Origin: Pirellulales bacterium
GTDB lineage: Bacteria > Planctomycetota > Planctomycetia > Pirellulales > PALSA-1355
DNA: 64,000 nt
Direction: 5' to 3'
NCBI GenBank assembly: GCA_022844125.1
Contig: JALHMI010000007.1
Coordinates: 70,896-134,895 of the forward strand
In this document: piece after piece, positions 37,353-45,430 of the stretch
Position numbering within the stretch: the stretch's first letter is position 1
How the letters are laid out: the number at the start of each line of letters is the position of its first letter
Made by a program: the position numbers and the translations under genes
Notes under the pieces: model-generated
The model's database searches: none
What the model was told of the DNA's origin: nothing
The model's input: the letters and a program-made list of their open reading frames with translations, nothing else

Positions 37353-38402
37353 GTGAATTACGCGGCGATCGGTCCCATCGCGATCCACTTGCCCGAACGG
37401 GTGGAGACGAACGACGACCTGGCAAAGCTCTTTCCGCGCTGGGACCTGGAGACGATCTATAGCAAGACCGGCATCCGCGCCCGACATATCGCCGCGCCGA
37501 ACGAGACGGCCAGCGACCTGGGCGTAGCCGCTGCGGAGAAGCTCTTTGCCGAACACAACATCGATCGCTCGACGATCGACTTTCTGCTGTTCTGCACCCA
37601 GACCCCCGACTATCCGCTGCCGACGACGGCCTGCCTGATGCAGAATCGGTTGGGGCTACCCACCTCGATCGGCGCGATTGATTTCAACCTTGGTTGTTCC
37701 GGCTTCGTGTACGGACTCTCGCTGGCCGACGGACTGATCCGCTCCGGCGCGGCCAAGCGGATCCTGCTCATCACGGCCGAAACCTATTCCAAGTACATTC
37801 ACGATGAGGATCGCTCGCTCCGCACGATCTTCGGCGACGGCGCTGCGGCCACCCTCATCGAAGCCTCCAGCCAGCAATCGCTGTCCGCCTTTTCGTTTGG
37901 CACCGATGGATCGGCCGCCGACGCGCTGATGGTCAACACCGGCGGGGCTCGTCCGCCGGAAGACGCCCTGAGGCCACGCACCAAGTGGCGCTGGGCCAGC
38001 CGGATGTACATGGACGGGCCGGGACTGATCCATATCACGCTCGAGTCTCTGCCCCAGACCATGGGCCGCGTGCTTGCAGTGGGTGGCGTGACCGATGCGG
38101 ACATCGACCTGTACCTCGTGCATCAGGCCACGCACAAGTTGCTCAGCGAAATCCGCAGGCACATGTCGCTCGACGAAGCGCGAATGCCGACCGTGCTTCA
38201 GGAAGTCGGTAATACCGTCTCGTCCACGATTCCGATCATCATCAGCGAATTGCGGGCCGATGGCCGCCTGCGTCCCGGAAAGAACTGCCTGCTCGCCGGC
38301 TTTGGCGTGGGCTTTTCCTGGGCCGGTTGCCTGTGGACCGAAACCTGGGAGAACCGGGCCGTCGGCACGGCGGAAGCGGATGCGGCCAGACGCATCGCAT
38401 AG
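37353..38402 (+). CDS. Beta-ketoacyl-ACP synthase III family protein
   Basis: A 349-residue thiolase-fold condensing enzyme of the KAS III (FabH-like) family. The Cys-His-Asn triad is present: Cys115 in FNLGCSGFVYGL, His257 in LVHQATHKLL and Asn287 in EVGNTVSSTIPI, with the 30-residue His-Asn spacing of E. coli FabH. The start is a GTG at 37353, chosen because VNYAAIGPIAIHLPE is the family N-terminus; the upstream frame to 37188 looks non-coding. No other fatty-acid synthesis genes lie nearby, so it may serve a specialised lipid or secondary product rather than general fatty-acid initiation. Confidence 0.88.
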   Translation: MNYAAIGPIAIHLPERVETNDDLAKLFPRWDLETIYSKTGIRARHIAAPNETASDLGVAAAEKLFAEHNIDRSTIDFLLFCTQTPDYPLPTTACLMQNRLGLPTSIGAIDFNLGCSGFVYGLSLADGLIRSGAAKRILLITAETYSKYIHDEDRSLRTIFGDGAAATLIEASSQQSLSAFSFGTDGSAADALMVNTGGARPPEDALRPRTKWRWASRMYMDGPGLIHITLESLPQTMGRVLAVGGVTDADIDLYLVHQATHKLLSEIRRHMSLDEARMPTVLQEVGNTVSSTIPIIISELRADGRLRPGKNCLLAGFGVGFSWAGCLWTETWENRAVGTAEADAARRIA

Positions 38403-38421
38403 TCGCCCGGCGTGATACCGC

Positions 38422-39405
38422 TCAGAAGGAGACCTTCCGAGTCTTCGCCGGCGCTCCGGCAGGTTTCGCTCCCGGCAGGAAGTCCGCCACCAGCGCTTCG
38501 TCACCTCCGCCGAGCCGGGCTGCATTTTGAAAGCAGAGTTCCGCCCGGTCGAATTGTCCGTCGAAGAACAATTCGACTCCCAGCGTCATCAACAGACCGG
38601 AGTCGAATGGATTTTCCTCGACGGCCAGGGCCAGCTTCTCGATGTGCTGCGTCTTGGCGGCCTCGGCGCCGTCGTACAACGTACTCAATCGAATGGCCGT
38701 GCCTTGCCAGTTAGATCGCAGTGCGAGGCCGCGGCGCAGCGCTTTCGAAGCATTTTCAAACTGCCCCATCGCGACGTAGGCGAAGCTTTGTCGCAAGTGC
38801 GCTTCGGCCATGTCGCTGGCGGCTTCGGTTGCCGACTTGTATCGCCCCAGCGCCGCCAGGTACTTTTGCTGTGCAAACAGCTTGTCGCCGTAGCTCACGT
38901 ATCGCCCGGCACGCGACTTCTGTTCCGGGCTGCTGATGCGTCCGGGCGGAGCGGGATCAGCCGGGGCTGGTGCGGGCAGTTCGGTCGCGGGCGCCAGCCA
39001 ATCGATCGCCTGATCCGCAGGAACCTCGGGCGCAGGGTCCAAATAGGGCAACGTGTAGGTATACCCAAATTCGTGGAAGGGCGGGAAATATCCCATCCCA
39101 TAGAAAGACGGAAATTCGAACTTCGCCGACGACTCACCCCGACGACGCAGCGGGTTGCCATCATGACGCATCTCGGCGCGCCACATCCACCTTCGCACGG
39201 GCTCTGGCTTGGGCTTAGCTTGCTGGATTGGCGGCCCTTGGATTGGCGGGACGCTTGCAGGGGCGTTGTTAGGCCCAACGGCAGGCGCGGGCAACCAGCG
39301 GCCGCCACCCGCAATGGGCGTGCCAGCGCGTCCACCCCTGGCCTGCGCGAAGGCCGCCTCGGCCGAAATCAGCAGCATCAGGCAATAGATAATAGAACGT
39401 CTCAT
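38422..39405 (-). CDS. Secreted TPR-like protein
   Basis: A 327-residue protein with a Sec signal (MRRSIIYCLMLLISAEAAFAQ). Residues about 22-180 are Pro/Ala/Arg-rich and low in complexity, followed by two or three TPR-like helix pairs (YLAALGRYKSATEAASDMAEAHLRQ, FENASKALRRGLALRSNW). A Glu-Pro rich linker sits between. GGAGG five bases upstream fixes the start at 39405. Function unknown; an envelope scaffolding role is likely from the domain type. Confidence 0.78.
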   Translation of the reverse strand: MRRSIIYCLMLLISAEAAFAQARGGRAGTPIAGGGRWLPAPAVGPNNAPASVPPIQGPPIQQAKPKPEPVRRWMWRAEMRHDGNPLRRRGESSAKFEFPSFYGMGYFPPFHEFGYTYTLPYLDPAPEVPADQAIDWLAPATELPAPAPADPAPPGRISSPEQKSRAGRYVSYGDKLFAQQKYLAALGRYKSATEAASDMAEAHLRQSFAYVAMGQFENASKALRRGLALRSNWQGTAIRLSTLYDGAEAAKTQHIEKLALAVEENPFDSGLLMTLGVELFFDGQFDRAELCFQNAARLGGGDEALVADFLPGAKPAGAPAKTRKVSF

Positions 39406-39501
39406 GGCCCCCTCCATTCGCGGCCTAAGGACGTGTCGCTACGGGCAATTATCGGCAGTTCGTCGGGGCCGTACAAGAGCGGCCGGCGTTTCTCGCTGGA
39501 T

Positions 39502-40773
39502 TTACTTCGAGCCGATGGCGTACAGCGCGTCGAACGTGCGGAGGTAAATCCGTCCGTTCGAAATCGCCGGCGAAGACGAGGTCGACTCTGTCATGTCATT
39601 GCTCGCCAAAATCTCGAACTCCTTGCCCGGCTTCACCACGGTCACGGTGCCGTCGCGAGCCGTGAGATAGATCTTGCCGTCGCCATAGACCGGAGAGGCC
39701 CGATGCCGGTCTGCGTGCGTCCGCTTGGTGTAATACTCTTCGCCCGTTTTGGCGTCGAGGCACAGGAGCGTGCCGTCCTCGCGGCACAGGTATACCAGGC
39801 CGTCGACGAGCAGCGGCGACGGGACGTCCGGCGTGTTGTGGTCGCGGGTCCACAGGTGCCCTTCGGTTTTATCAGTGATGTCCCCTTTAGAGTGCGGGTC
39901 GAGCGCCAACACGGGGCCGTTCTTGGCGCTGGGGACGATCACCATGCCTTCGACCGCCAGCGGCGAAGCCACGAAACGGAGCGTGGGATTGTAGTTGCTC
40001 TTGAGGTTCAAACCCCCGCAGCGCCAGACTTCCTCGCCACCGTCAAGCTGGTGGGCCACAACGTAGTCGCAGCCGTGCGTCAGCAGCAGCTCGGTCTTGG
40101 CGTCGCGATAGATCACCGGCGAGGCGTACGAATGTTCGCACTCGGCCGTGGCGTCGCTCGTGCGGGTCTGCTTCCAGATCTCGTCGCCCGTGGCCTTGTC
40201 GAGCGCGATCACGAGCGCACCGCCCGTATGCAGAAGTTGCAGATACAACCGGTCTCCATCGAGGACCGGTGTCGAGGTCATGCCGAACGCGATATCGAAC
40301 TTGCCGTAGCGATCCTGCAGGTTAAATTTCCAGACTCGTTTGCCATCGACCGTGTAACAGCCGATGTCGCCCGTGCTCATCATCGCCCACACGTGTTTGC
40401 CGTCGGTCGCGGGGCTGGGCGAAGCCGAGTTCCCCTCATCGCCACGTACCGTCTCGTTGTGATCCGCCAGCGTTTGCTTCCACAGCGGCTTACCGTCGGT
40501 GCTCACGGCCATCAGCACCAGGCTGTTGCCTGCGGCCGAAGTGAGAAAGACTTTGTCCTCCCACACGACCGGCGTGGCGCCCGCGGGGCCGGGCAGTTCG
40601 AACCGCCAGAGCACGTTCTCGGTCTTGCTCCAAGTGAGCGGAAGGTTCTTTTCGTGGCTGATGCCATCCAGCTTCGCGCCACGCCACTGCGGCCAGTTTT
40701 CGCCGCAGGCGATCGTGGTGACCAAGAGTGCGCAACTGAAGACGACGATCCGAAGTGTGCAAGCAGATTTCAT
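39502..40773 (-). CDS. Secreted PQQ-like beta-propeller protein
   Basis: A 423-residue secreted protein with a Sec signal (KSACTLRIVVFSCALLVTTIACG). It has repeated PQQ-enzyme-like blades with the W/GKxYLTARDGTV, LDAKTGEE and LDKATGDEIWK pattern, so an eight-bladed propeller of the BamB/quinoprotein type is expected. No quinoprotein dehydrogenase catalytic or heme residues are evident, so it is probably a binding scaffold. The start at 40773 precedes the signal directly; an upstream frame to 40914 is a shadow. Confidence 0.87.
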   Translation of the reverse strand: MKSACTLRIVVFSCALLVTTIACGENWPQWRGAKLDGISHEKNLPLTWSKTENVLWRFELPGPAGATPVVWEDKVFLTSAAGNSLVLMAVSTDGKPLWKQTLADHNETVRGDEGNSASPSPATDGKHVWAMMSTGDIGCYTVDGKRVWKFNLQDRYGKFDIAFGMTSTPVLDGDRLYLQLLHTGGALVIALDKATGDEIWKQTRTSDATAECEHSYASPVIYRDAKTELLLTHGCDYVVAHQLDGGEEVWRCGGLNLKSNYNPTLRFVASPLAVEGMVIVPSAKNGPVLALDPHSKGDITDKTEGHLWTRDHNTPDVPSPLLVDGLVYLCREDGTLLCLDAKTGEEYYTKRTHADRHRASPVYGDGKIYLTARDGTVTVVKPGKEFEILASNDMTESTSSSPAISNGRIYLRTFDALYAIGSK

Positions 40774-40910
40774 AGCGGGAGTCTGACAGGCGGGGACGAT
40801 GCGGTGGGACGAAGAACGGCGTCGATCGACTCGGCCGAGCGACGCGTTCGAATTCAGTGTCCCTGATGGCATCTCGCCAGTCAACGAGTTGCACTCGGCT
40901 TGCCTGCCGG

Positions 40911-41114
40911 TCAAGCCGCCTTGCGTTTCGAGGGCTTGCTCATCCCAGCCGCGCTCTGCGGGAAGGCGACCGTGGCCTTAGCCGAGGGCGCGGCCAGGCA
41001 GGTGGCCAGCACCTCTTCGCAGCGCCGCTCAAGCTCCGCCAACTGCTGGAGGACTTCGTCCTGCAAGGCGTCGATCTCAGTCAATCGGGAAGCGGCTTCG
41101 CTCGAGGAGGTCAT
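40911..41114 (-). CDS. Small coiled-coil protein (67 aa)
   Basis: A 67-residue protein from the ATG at 41114. Residues 5-45 form a predicted coiled coil (LTEIDALQDEVLQQLAELERRCEEVL), and the C-terminus is basic (SKPSKRKAA). A longer in-frame reading from 41387 has a Pro/Arg-rich random look and is not used. No ribosome binding site is evident. It could be a DNA- or RNA-associated helper, but I have no family match. Confidence 0.5.
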   Translation of the reverse strand: MTSSSEAASRLTEIDALQDEVLQQLAELERRCEEVLATCLAAPSAKATVAFPQSAAGMSKPSKRKAA

Positions 41115-41469
41115 CGCGGGTATTGGGCCTTCTGGCGTGGGGGGATGGCGGCGGGGGGGAGCCGACGGGCAGGACATTTCGGTGGCGCGTTGGCCGCACC
41201 ACCCACTACCCATCGGTCGGCCGGCGGCGGCGGATTCAGTCTCGAAGTCACCGGTGCGCGGTTGCGCCCGCGTTATCTCCGCTTCAGGTAGAGTATTCCG
41301 TTTGGGCAGAATAGCCTGCCGGGGCACCCGGCCTTTGCAGGTCTCAGGCTCGCCGAGCGACAAATGCCCCTGAACGCGGCTGGACAAAACACCCCCGCGG
41401 CAGGTAGATTCTTAATGGGTTTTCGTTTCACTTATCTACCAGCTTTGACGGTTTGATGAAGGAGGACGC

Positions 41470-41664
41470 GTGGTCAAGTTGAATGTCAGGGACCGGGAAT
41501 CAATCCAAGAAGCGGTCCGGCGGTTCCGCAAACTGGTCGAGCGGAGCGGCATCAAGAAGGAAATGCGTCGGCGCGAATATTACGAAAAGCCGAGCGAGAC
41601 TCGGCGACGAGCTCGTTTGCGAGCCGCACGTCGGGGACGTGCCAGCATGCTGGAAGGCATGTAA
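41470..41664 (+). CDS. rpsU: Ribosomal protein bS21
   Basis: A 64-residue basic protein of the 30S subunit. The pattern [29 protein letters not shown], then [16 protein letters not shown] is diagnostic of bS21. The start is a GTG at 41470, directly after an ideal GGAGG (41460-41465), which shows why the normal ATG is not required. It sits alone with intergenic DNA on both sides, and does not neighbour dnaG or rpoD as in E. coli. Confidence 0.95.
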   Translation: MVKLNVRDRESIQEAVRRFRKLVERSGIKKEMRRREYYEKPSETRRRARLRAARRGRASMLEGM

Positions 41665-41820
41665 GAGTCGCAAAGTACTCGATGGCGGCGCGCCTGAAGG
41701 AATTCGGTCGCCCACTCTCTTGGGCGATTCCTGCGCACCAAAGTACTTCGCCCGCAGCCCAGCGTCCGCCCCTGCGCGCACCAATCTTTGCCGCCAGACG
41801 ACTGCTGCTCTCGCCATGCG

Positions 41821-41864
41821 TAACTAAACAAGGACCGGCCCGAAATAGCTCGGAACCGGTCCTT
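41821..41864 (-). terminator. Terminator of the outer-membrane barrel gene
   Basis: AAGGACCGG (41830-41838) pairs exactly with CCGGTCCTT (41856-41864), with further partial pairing in the loop. On the minus strand it leads into GTTTAGTT. It lies 36 bases past the stop of the 41900 gene. Confidence 0.72.
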
Positions 41865-41899
41865 GGGAAGTCACGCGATTGGCACGCGGGCTGCGGTGC

Positions 41900-43228
41900 T
41901 TAAAACAGCATTTCGCCTCGGACGAACAGGCCGTCGAAGCCCAGGATGTTTGAGGTATCCAGCGCACCGAACTCGGTGCCTTGCATGGGCTCGCTCTGTC
42001 CCAGATCCCACCAGCACTGCCAGAAGTAGCCGACCGTGACCATGGTGAACGGCGCGGCTTGCCATGACAGACCGACTTCGATGTCCGTTGCCGGAATCGT
42101 TCGCGAGTACTTGTCATACTGGTTCGTGATCTGGTTGGCGATTGTGCCGTCGCTCGGCACGAGCAGGTTACGCGACATCGAGTATTCGCCAATCAAAATC
42201 GCCTGAGCGGCTTTGCCATACACCGACCAGTAACCGTTCTGGCCGAAGTACCGCCGCGATGCCAAGCCAATCCGCGGGCCAGCCCCGGTGAAGTGGGCGT
42301 TGATGTTGCCAAACGACAACTCGTCGCCGTTGGCTTCGGTTACCACGTTGTTGTTGTAGCGATTGATGTTGGCCGCCCGGGCGCCCACGAAGAATCGCAG
42401 ATCCCACCGCGGGCAGAAGCATGGATCGCACGGATCGCAAGGGCCCCCCATCGAGATGATCTTCGTGAAGTCAGCGTCGAAAATGTTGGCCGTAATTCCG
42501 GTTTCGGCATTCAAAAACTCGCCCGTGCCGGGATTGTTTTTCAGATTGCCGGCGATGGCCGGGTTATTGTTGTTGATGTCCGCCGGGCCCTCGACGACGC
42601 TGGCGTTGTTGACCATCCGCCAATAGGCGACTTGAAAGTCGCCGCCGCAATCGAGCAGTCGCACGCCGGCGAACACGCGGAAGCCGCTCGAGTAGTCGAA
42701 CGGATACTCGATTACGGTGTCGCTGATCGTGGTCGTCGTCGGAAAGGTCGAGGTGTCGGTCGTCTCCTGACGGCGCACCGCGGCGATCGCCTGGCTGTAG
42801 CGCGGCCGGAAGAGCAAATAGTCGACGCCGCCGTACCATAAGCGTCCGTGAGGTCCGCGGCCTGGCCCGCAACTCCCGCCGCAGCATTCGCCGCAAGAGT
42901 CACACTCGCCGCCGGACTCGTCCCAAGTCTCCATGCCTTCGGTAAACCCAGGCCCCATGACGTCGAGTTGCCCGTCCTCGGGAATCGGATCGGGGACAGG
43001 CTCCGGCGCAGGCTCGGCCGCCGGGGCCGGTTCCGCGTCGGCATAGTAACTGGCCTGGCTGGAACTGGCCTGGTTCGAGGCGGGCCCCGTGGCGGGTCGG
43101 CTCATGCGCGCTGCATGCGACACCGCTTGGCCAGGATATCGAACTGCTGGTGGTTCGGCGGCCCTGGCCGAACTCCAGGCGGCGCACATCAGCGCAACGC
43201 CAGCAATCGCGTGTATCGCAATCTTCAT
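41900..43228 (-). CDS. Outer-membrane beta-barrel protein, Lpg1974/BBP7-like
   Basis: A 442-residue secreted protein with a Sec signal (MKIAIHAIAGVALMCAAWSSARA). A Pro/Ala/Glu-rich linker (about residues 45-90) and two cysteine-rich spots (CDSCGECCGG and CDPCDPCFC) precede alternating beta strands that end in a final Phe (GEMLF), the usual outer-membrane C-terminal signal. The pattern matches Lpg1974-family pore proteins, which are greatly expanded in planctomycetes and often carry such Cys clusters. It should sit in the outer membrane; permeant is unknown. It has its own downstream terminator. Confidence 0.85.
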   Translation of the reverse strand: MKIAIHAIAGVALMCAAWSSARAAEPPAVRYPGQAVSHAARMSRPATGPASNQASSSQASYYADAEPAPAAEPAPEPVPDPIPEDGQLDVMGPGFTEGMETWDESGGECDSCGECCGGSCGPGRGPHGRLWYGGVDYLLFRPRYSQAIAAVRRQETTDTSTFPTTTTISDTVIEYPFDYSSGFRVFAGVRLLDCGGDFQVAYWRMVNNASVVEGPADINNNNPAIAGNLKNNPGTGEFLNAETGITANIFDADFTKIISMGGPCDPCDPCFCPRWDLRFFVGARAANINRYNNNVVTEANGDELSFGNINAHFTGAGPRIGLASRRYFGQNGYWSVYGKAAQAILIGEYSMSRNLLVPSDGTIANQITNQYDKYSRTIPATDIEVGLSWQAAPFTMVTVGYFWQCWWDLGQSEPMQGTEFGALDTSNILGFDGLFVRGEMLF

Positions 43229-43546
43229 GACTCCCCCCTGATTAGCTCAACGCTGTGAGCGAAATTCCACTGCCCTGTGGATCCCTTGCGGGAAACCGGC
43301 TGGTTGTTTCAGGTGCGCTGTTCCGCCCAATGCGGGCGCACAAGTCAGCCGGTCTTGCCTACGTATCGGCACCCTTACAACAGGCATTGCAGGAATTTCC
43401 GGTAGAACCCGAAAAACCGTCAGGGTTTATCAGGGCGGCCAGAGGGGTGGCCATAGAGAGGATGCCGCTGGGACGGGCCTCGTACGAGGCTTGAATCGCG
43501 AACAACGCGGTCCTGCCGCAGTCACGAAGCCACCCCGGTCGAGCAC
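43229..43546. other. Intergenic DNA upstream of the barrel gene
   Basis: About 318 bases between the start of the barrel gene and the hairpin after the PEP-CTERM gene. No protein-like frame; a 79-codon plus-strand frame here has random composition. It presumably holds the barrel gene promoter. Confidence 0.3.
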
Positions 43547-43573
43547 TTCCCCGCCTAAAGGCCTGGCGGGGAA
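43547..43573 (-). terminator. Hairpin directly after the PEP-CTERM stop
   Basis: TTCCCCGCC (43547-43555) pairs exactly with GGCGGGGAA (43565-43573) and abuts the stop codon at 43574. No T tract follows on the minus strand, so it may act as a 3' stabilising stem or a Rho-assisted terminator rather than a classical one. Confidence 0.5.
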
Positions 43574-44374
43574 CTAACGCCGCCGCCGCATTCGCCAGCC
43601 CACGAGCCCCAGCATTCCGAGTCCCAAGAGCACCATGCTGCCCGGCTCTGGCACGGGCGGACCTGGATTCGGTTCAATCGTGCCTTCCGCCTCAAAGTTG
43701 AACGGGATCACGTGATCAAAACATGGTCCGCTGGGAAAGGACATGTTCGTGGCAGTCGAGAGACCGTTCATGCTGAAGTTCGGCAGTTGATCCACCAGTT
43801 GCTCGCTCGATTCTCCGCTGGTGAAGTCGACCGAGACGATCGAGTTGTTCGTCGGATCAGTACCGTTCAGGCCAAACAGGATCGTGCGATAGTCCTGCAC
43901 GAACGGCGCCCCGGGATTGTCATCGCTCAGTCCCATCCGAACCCGCACGAAATCGCCGGCCTCGAAGTTCGTGAACTTGATCGTCAGGACGTCGCTCTTG
44001 ATGCCGCCCATCACGGCGTCCACGGTTTCGAACGTATACGAGACGCCCGGCGAAGACTCGATGAGTTGGCCCCAGTCGAAGTTCTTGGCCGTGTCGCCAA
44101 TCGTCATGCTGAACTGCGTCAGCAAGGCCGATTCGGATGTATTGCGCAGTTCGAAATACGGCGTCGTCCGCTGCATCATCAGCGAATGCTGCGACTGCTT
44201 CGACACGTTTTCCATCAGCGTCTGGTTTGTCGGGTCCTTGAGAACGTCAAGGTTCTCGCAGAAAGTGAGCGAATACGAAATCGTCTCGGCCATGGCCGTT
44301 GAAGACGCAGCTAATGCCAATAGCAAGGTGGCTGTCAGGGTGGTCGATCGGCGGATGTTACTGCGCTGGTTCAT
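43574..44374 (-). CDS. PEP-CTERM sorting-domain protein
   Basis: A 266-residue secreted protein with a Sec signal (NIRRSTTLTATLLLALAASSTAMA) and a C-terminal PEP-CTERM anchor: VPEPGSMVLLGLGMLGLVG then Arg-rich WRMRRRR. Exosortase should cut it at the PEP motif and tie it to the envelope or exopolysaccharide. The middle is a beta-rich, Ser/Thr/Asn-rich region without a known domain. No exosortase or prepilin-like transferase is in the window, so that machinery must lie elsewhere. The ATG at 44374 is used; an upstream frame to 44425 adds an Arg-rich stretch that looks non-coding. Confidence 0.85.
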   Translation of the reverse strand: MNQRSNIRRSTTLTATLLLALAASSTAMAETISYSLTFCENLDVLKDPTNQTLMENVSKQSQHSLMMQRTTPYFELRNTSESALLTQFSMTIGDTAKNFDWGQLIESSPGVSYTFETVDAVMGGIKSDVLTIKFTNFEAGDFVRVRMGLSDDNPGAPFVQDYRTILFGLNGTDPTNNSIVSVDFTSGESSEQLVDQLPNFSMNGLSTATNMSFPSGPCFDHVIPFNFEAEGTIEPNPGPPVPEPGSMVLLGLGMLGLVGWRMRRRR

Positions 44375-44425
44375 GAATCGCCTGTTTCGAACCTGCACGC
44401 GTTGACGGGGCTCGACGGGACGCAC

Positions 44426-45004
44426 GCGAAGACTGAAATCTCGCTGGGCGCGCGGGTGAACTCACCCGAGGGTGAAGCACCGCGCGCCGCAGCGAGACAA
44501 GCGAGGTCCAGTGACAGACAGCGGCGGTCGAATGGCGAACTCTCGCCCCCTAAGATCGGGGAACCTTCCACGCTGACGCTTCGCGCAAGGTTGCGAAGTT
44601 CTCAGTGCAAGAAGCCTGGGATTGGCGGTCGGGCGACTTCAGCCGGGAACGCGCGGAGTGATTACGCGATCGAACTCGGAAGACCCGTGAAGGGGCCATC
44701 CGCCAAAGCGAGGAGAGGCGGAGGCTTACCGGCAAGTAACGCGGGTCTTAGCGGCTGACATTCCGACAGACAAACCGTGCGAAATCCTTCGACGGTGCTG
44801 TCTCGAGCCTCATGAGCGCCTGCGTAGTTCTCAAAATTATCCCGGTTACGAAAGACCTGCCGAAATCGCGGTTTCTTCAGGTCACGTAATCTAGGGTAAT
44901 TGCCGAGCTTGCGGCGTCAAGCTTTGTCCGCGAATTTCGTTGGAAATACCCGCCCGCCCCGCACAGTCGCCGGCTTTCCGGAGAATTTTCGCTATTCGTG
45001 GGTC
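44426..45004. other. Structured non-coding gap, candidate RNA
   Basis: About 580 bases with no convincing gene. It contains several nested inverted repeats: a roughly 17-bp stem with one bulge between 44439-44455 and 44480-44497 enclosing GGGTGA-AC-TCACCC, and an AAGACCCG(T/C)G stem spanning about 44680-44755. A frame at 44402-44758 exists but has random composition. A short match (GAACTCGGAAGACC) is like group II intron domain I, recalled from memory and not checked. Possibilities are a riboswitch-like leader, a small RNA or an eroded intron or element. Confidence 0.4.
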
Positions 45005-45430
45005 TCACGGGTGGACCCGGTCGGCTCCCGGCGCGCCGCCGACACAGTGACCGGCCTCCGCCGCTGAGGTCACCGCGTCAATCCGCCGGACCAACTCCCG
45101 GGGGCTGAACGGCTTGGCGACGATGTCAATGATCCCCCACCGCTCCATCAGCTCTTGCTGCTCAAGTTCATAGCCTTTGGCAGTGAGCATCAGGATGGGC
45201 AAGTCGCGGGTCCGCTCGTCCTGGCGAATGCGCTGGCTAAGTTCAAAGCCATCGCACCTCGGCATCTGCACGTCGGTTACCAGGATGTCCGGCAGATCGT
45301 CCAGGATCATCTGCCAGGCTTGCTCACCATCGCGTGCGATGCGGACGTCGTACCCCGCGCGCGAGACCTTCAGCTCGGCTGCTTTGAGAATGTGAATCTC
45401 GTCATCGCAGAGCAGGACTTTCTTCGTCAT
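45005..45430 (-). CDS. Response regulator, receiver domain only
   Basis: A 141-residue CheY-like receiver. The acidic pocket (LLCDDE), the phosphorylation site Asp in LVTDVQMPRCDG, the Thr in ILMLTAKG and the Lys in VAKPFSPRELVRRI are all present. No output domain follows; a disordered tail ends the protein. The start overlaps the kinase stop by four bases (ATGA), so it is the partner of that kinase. It probably works by binding another protein or a diguanylate-type partner rather than DNA. Confidence 0.92.
   Translation of the reverse strand: MTKKVLLCDDEIHILKAAELKVSRAGYDVRIARDGEQAWQMILDDLPDILVTDVQMPRCDGFELSQRIRQDERTRDLPILMLTAKGYELEQQELMERWGIIDIVAKPFSPRELVRRIDAVTSAAEAGHCVGGAPGADRVHP

Noticed and set aside
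38527-40866. A 779-codon plus-strand open frame opposite the TPR and PQQ genes
   Set aside because: It is antisense to two secreted proteins with signal peptides and repeats. The composition is random and Arg-rich.
44402-44758. A 118-codon plus-strand frame in the structured gap
   Set aside because: The composition is random (Arg/Ser/Gly-rich), no ribosome site precedes it, and the inverted repeats better explain the sequence.
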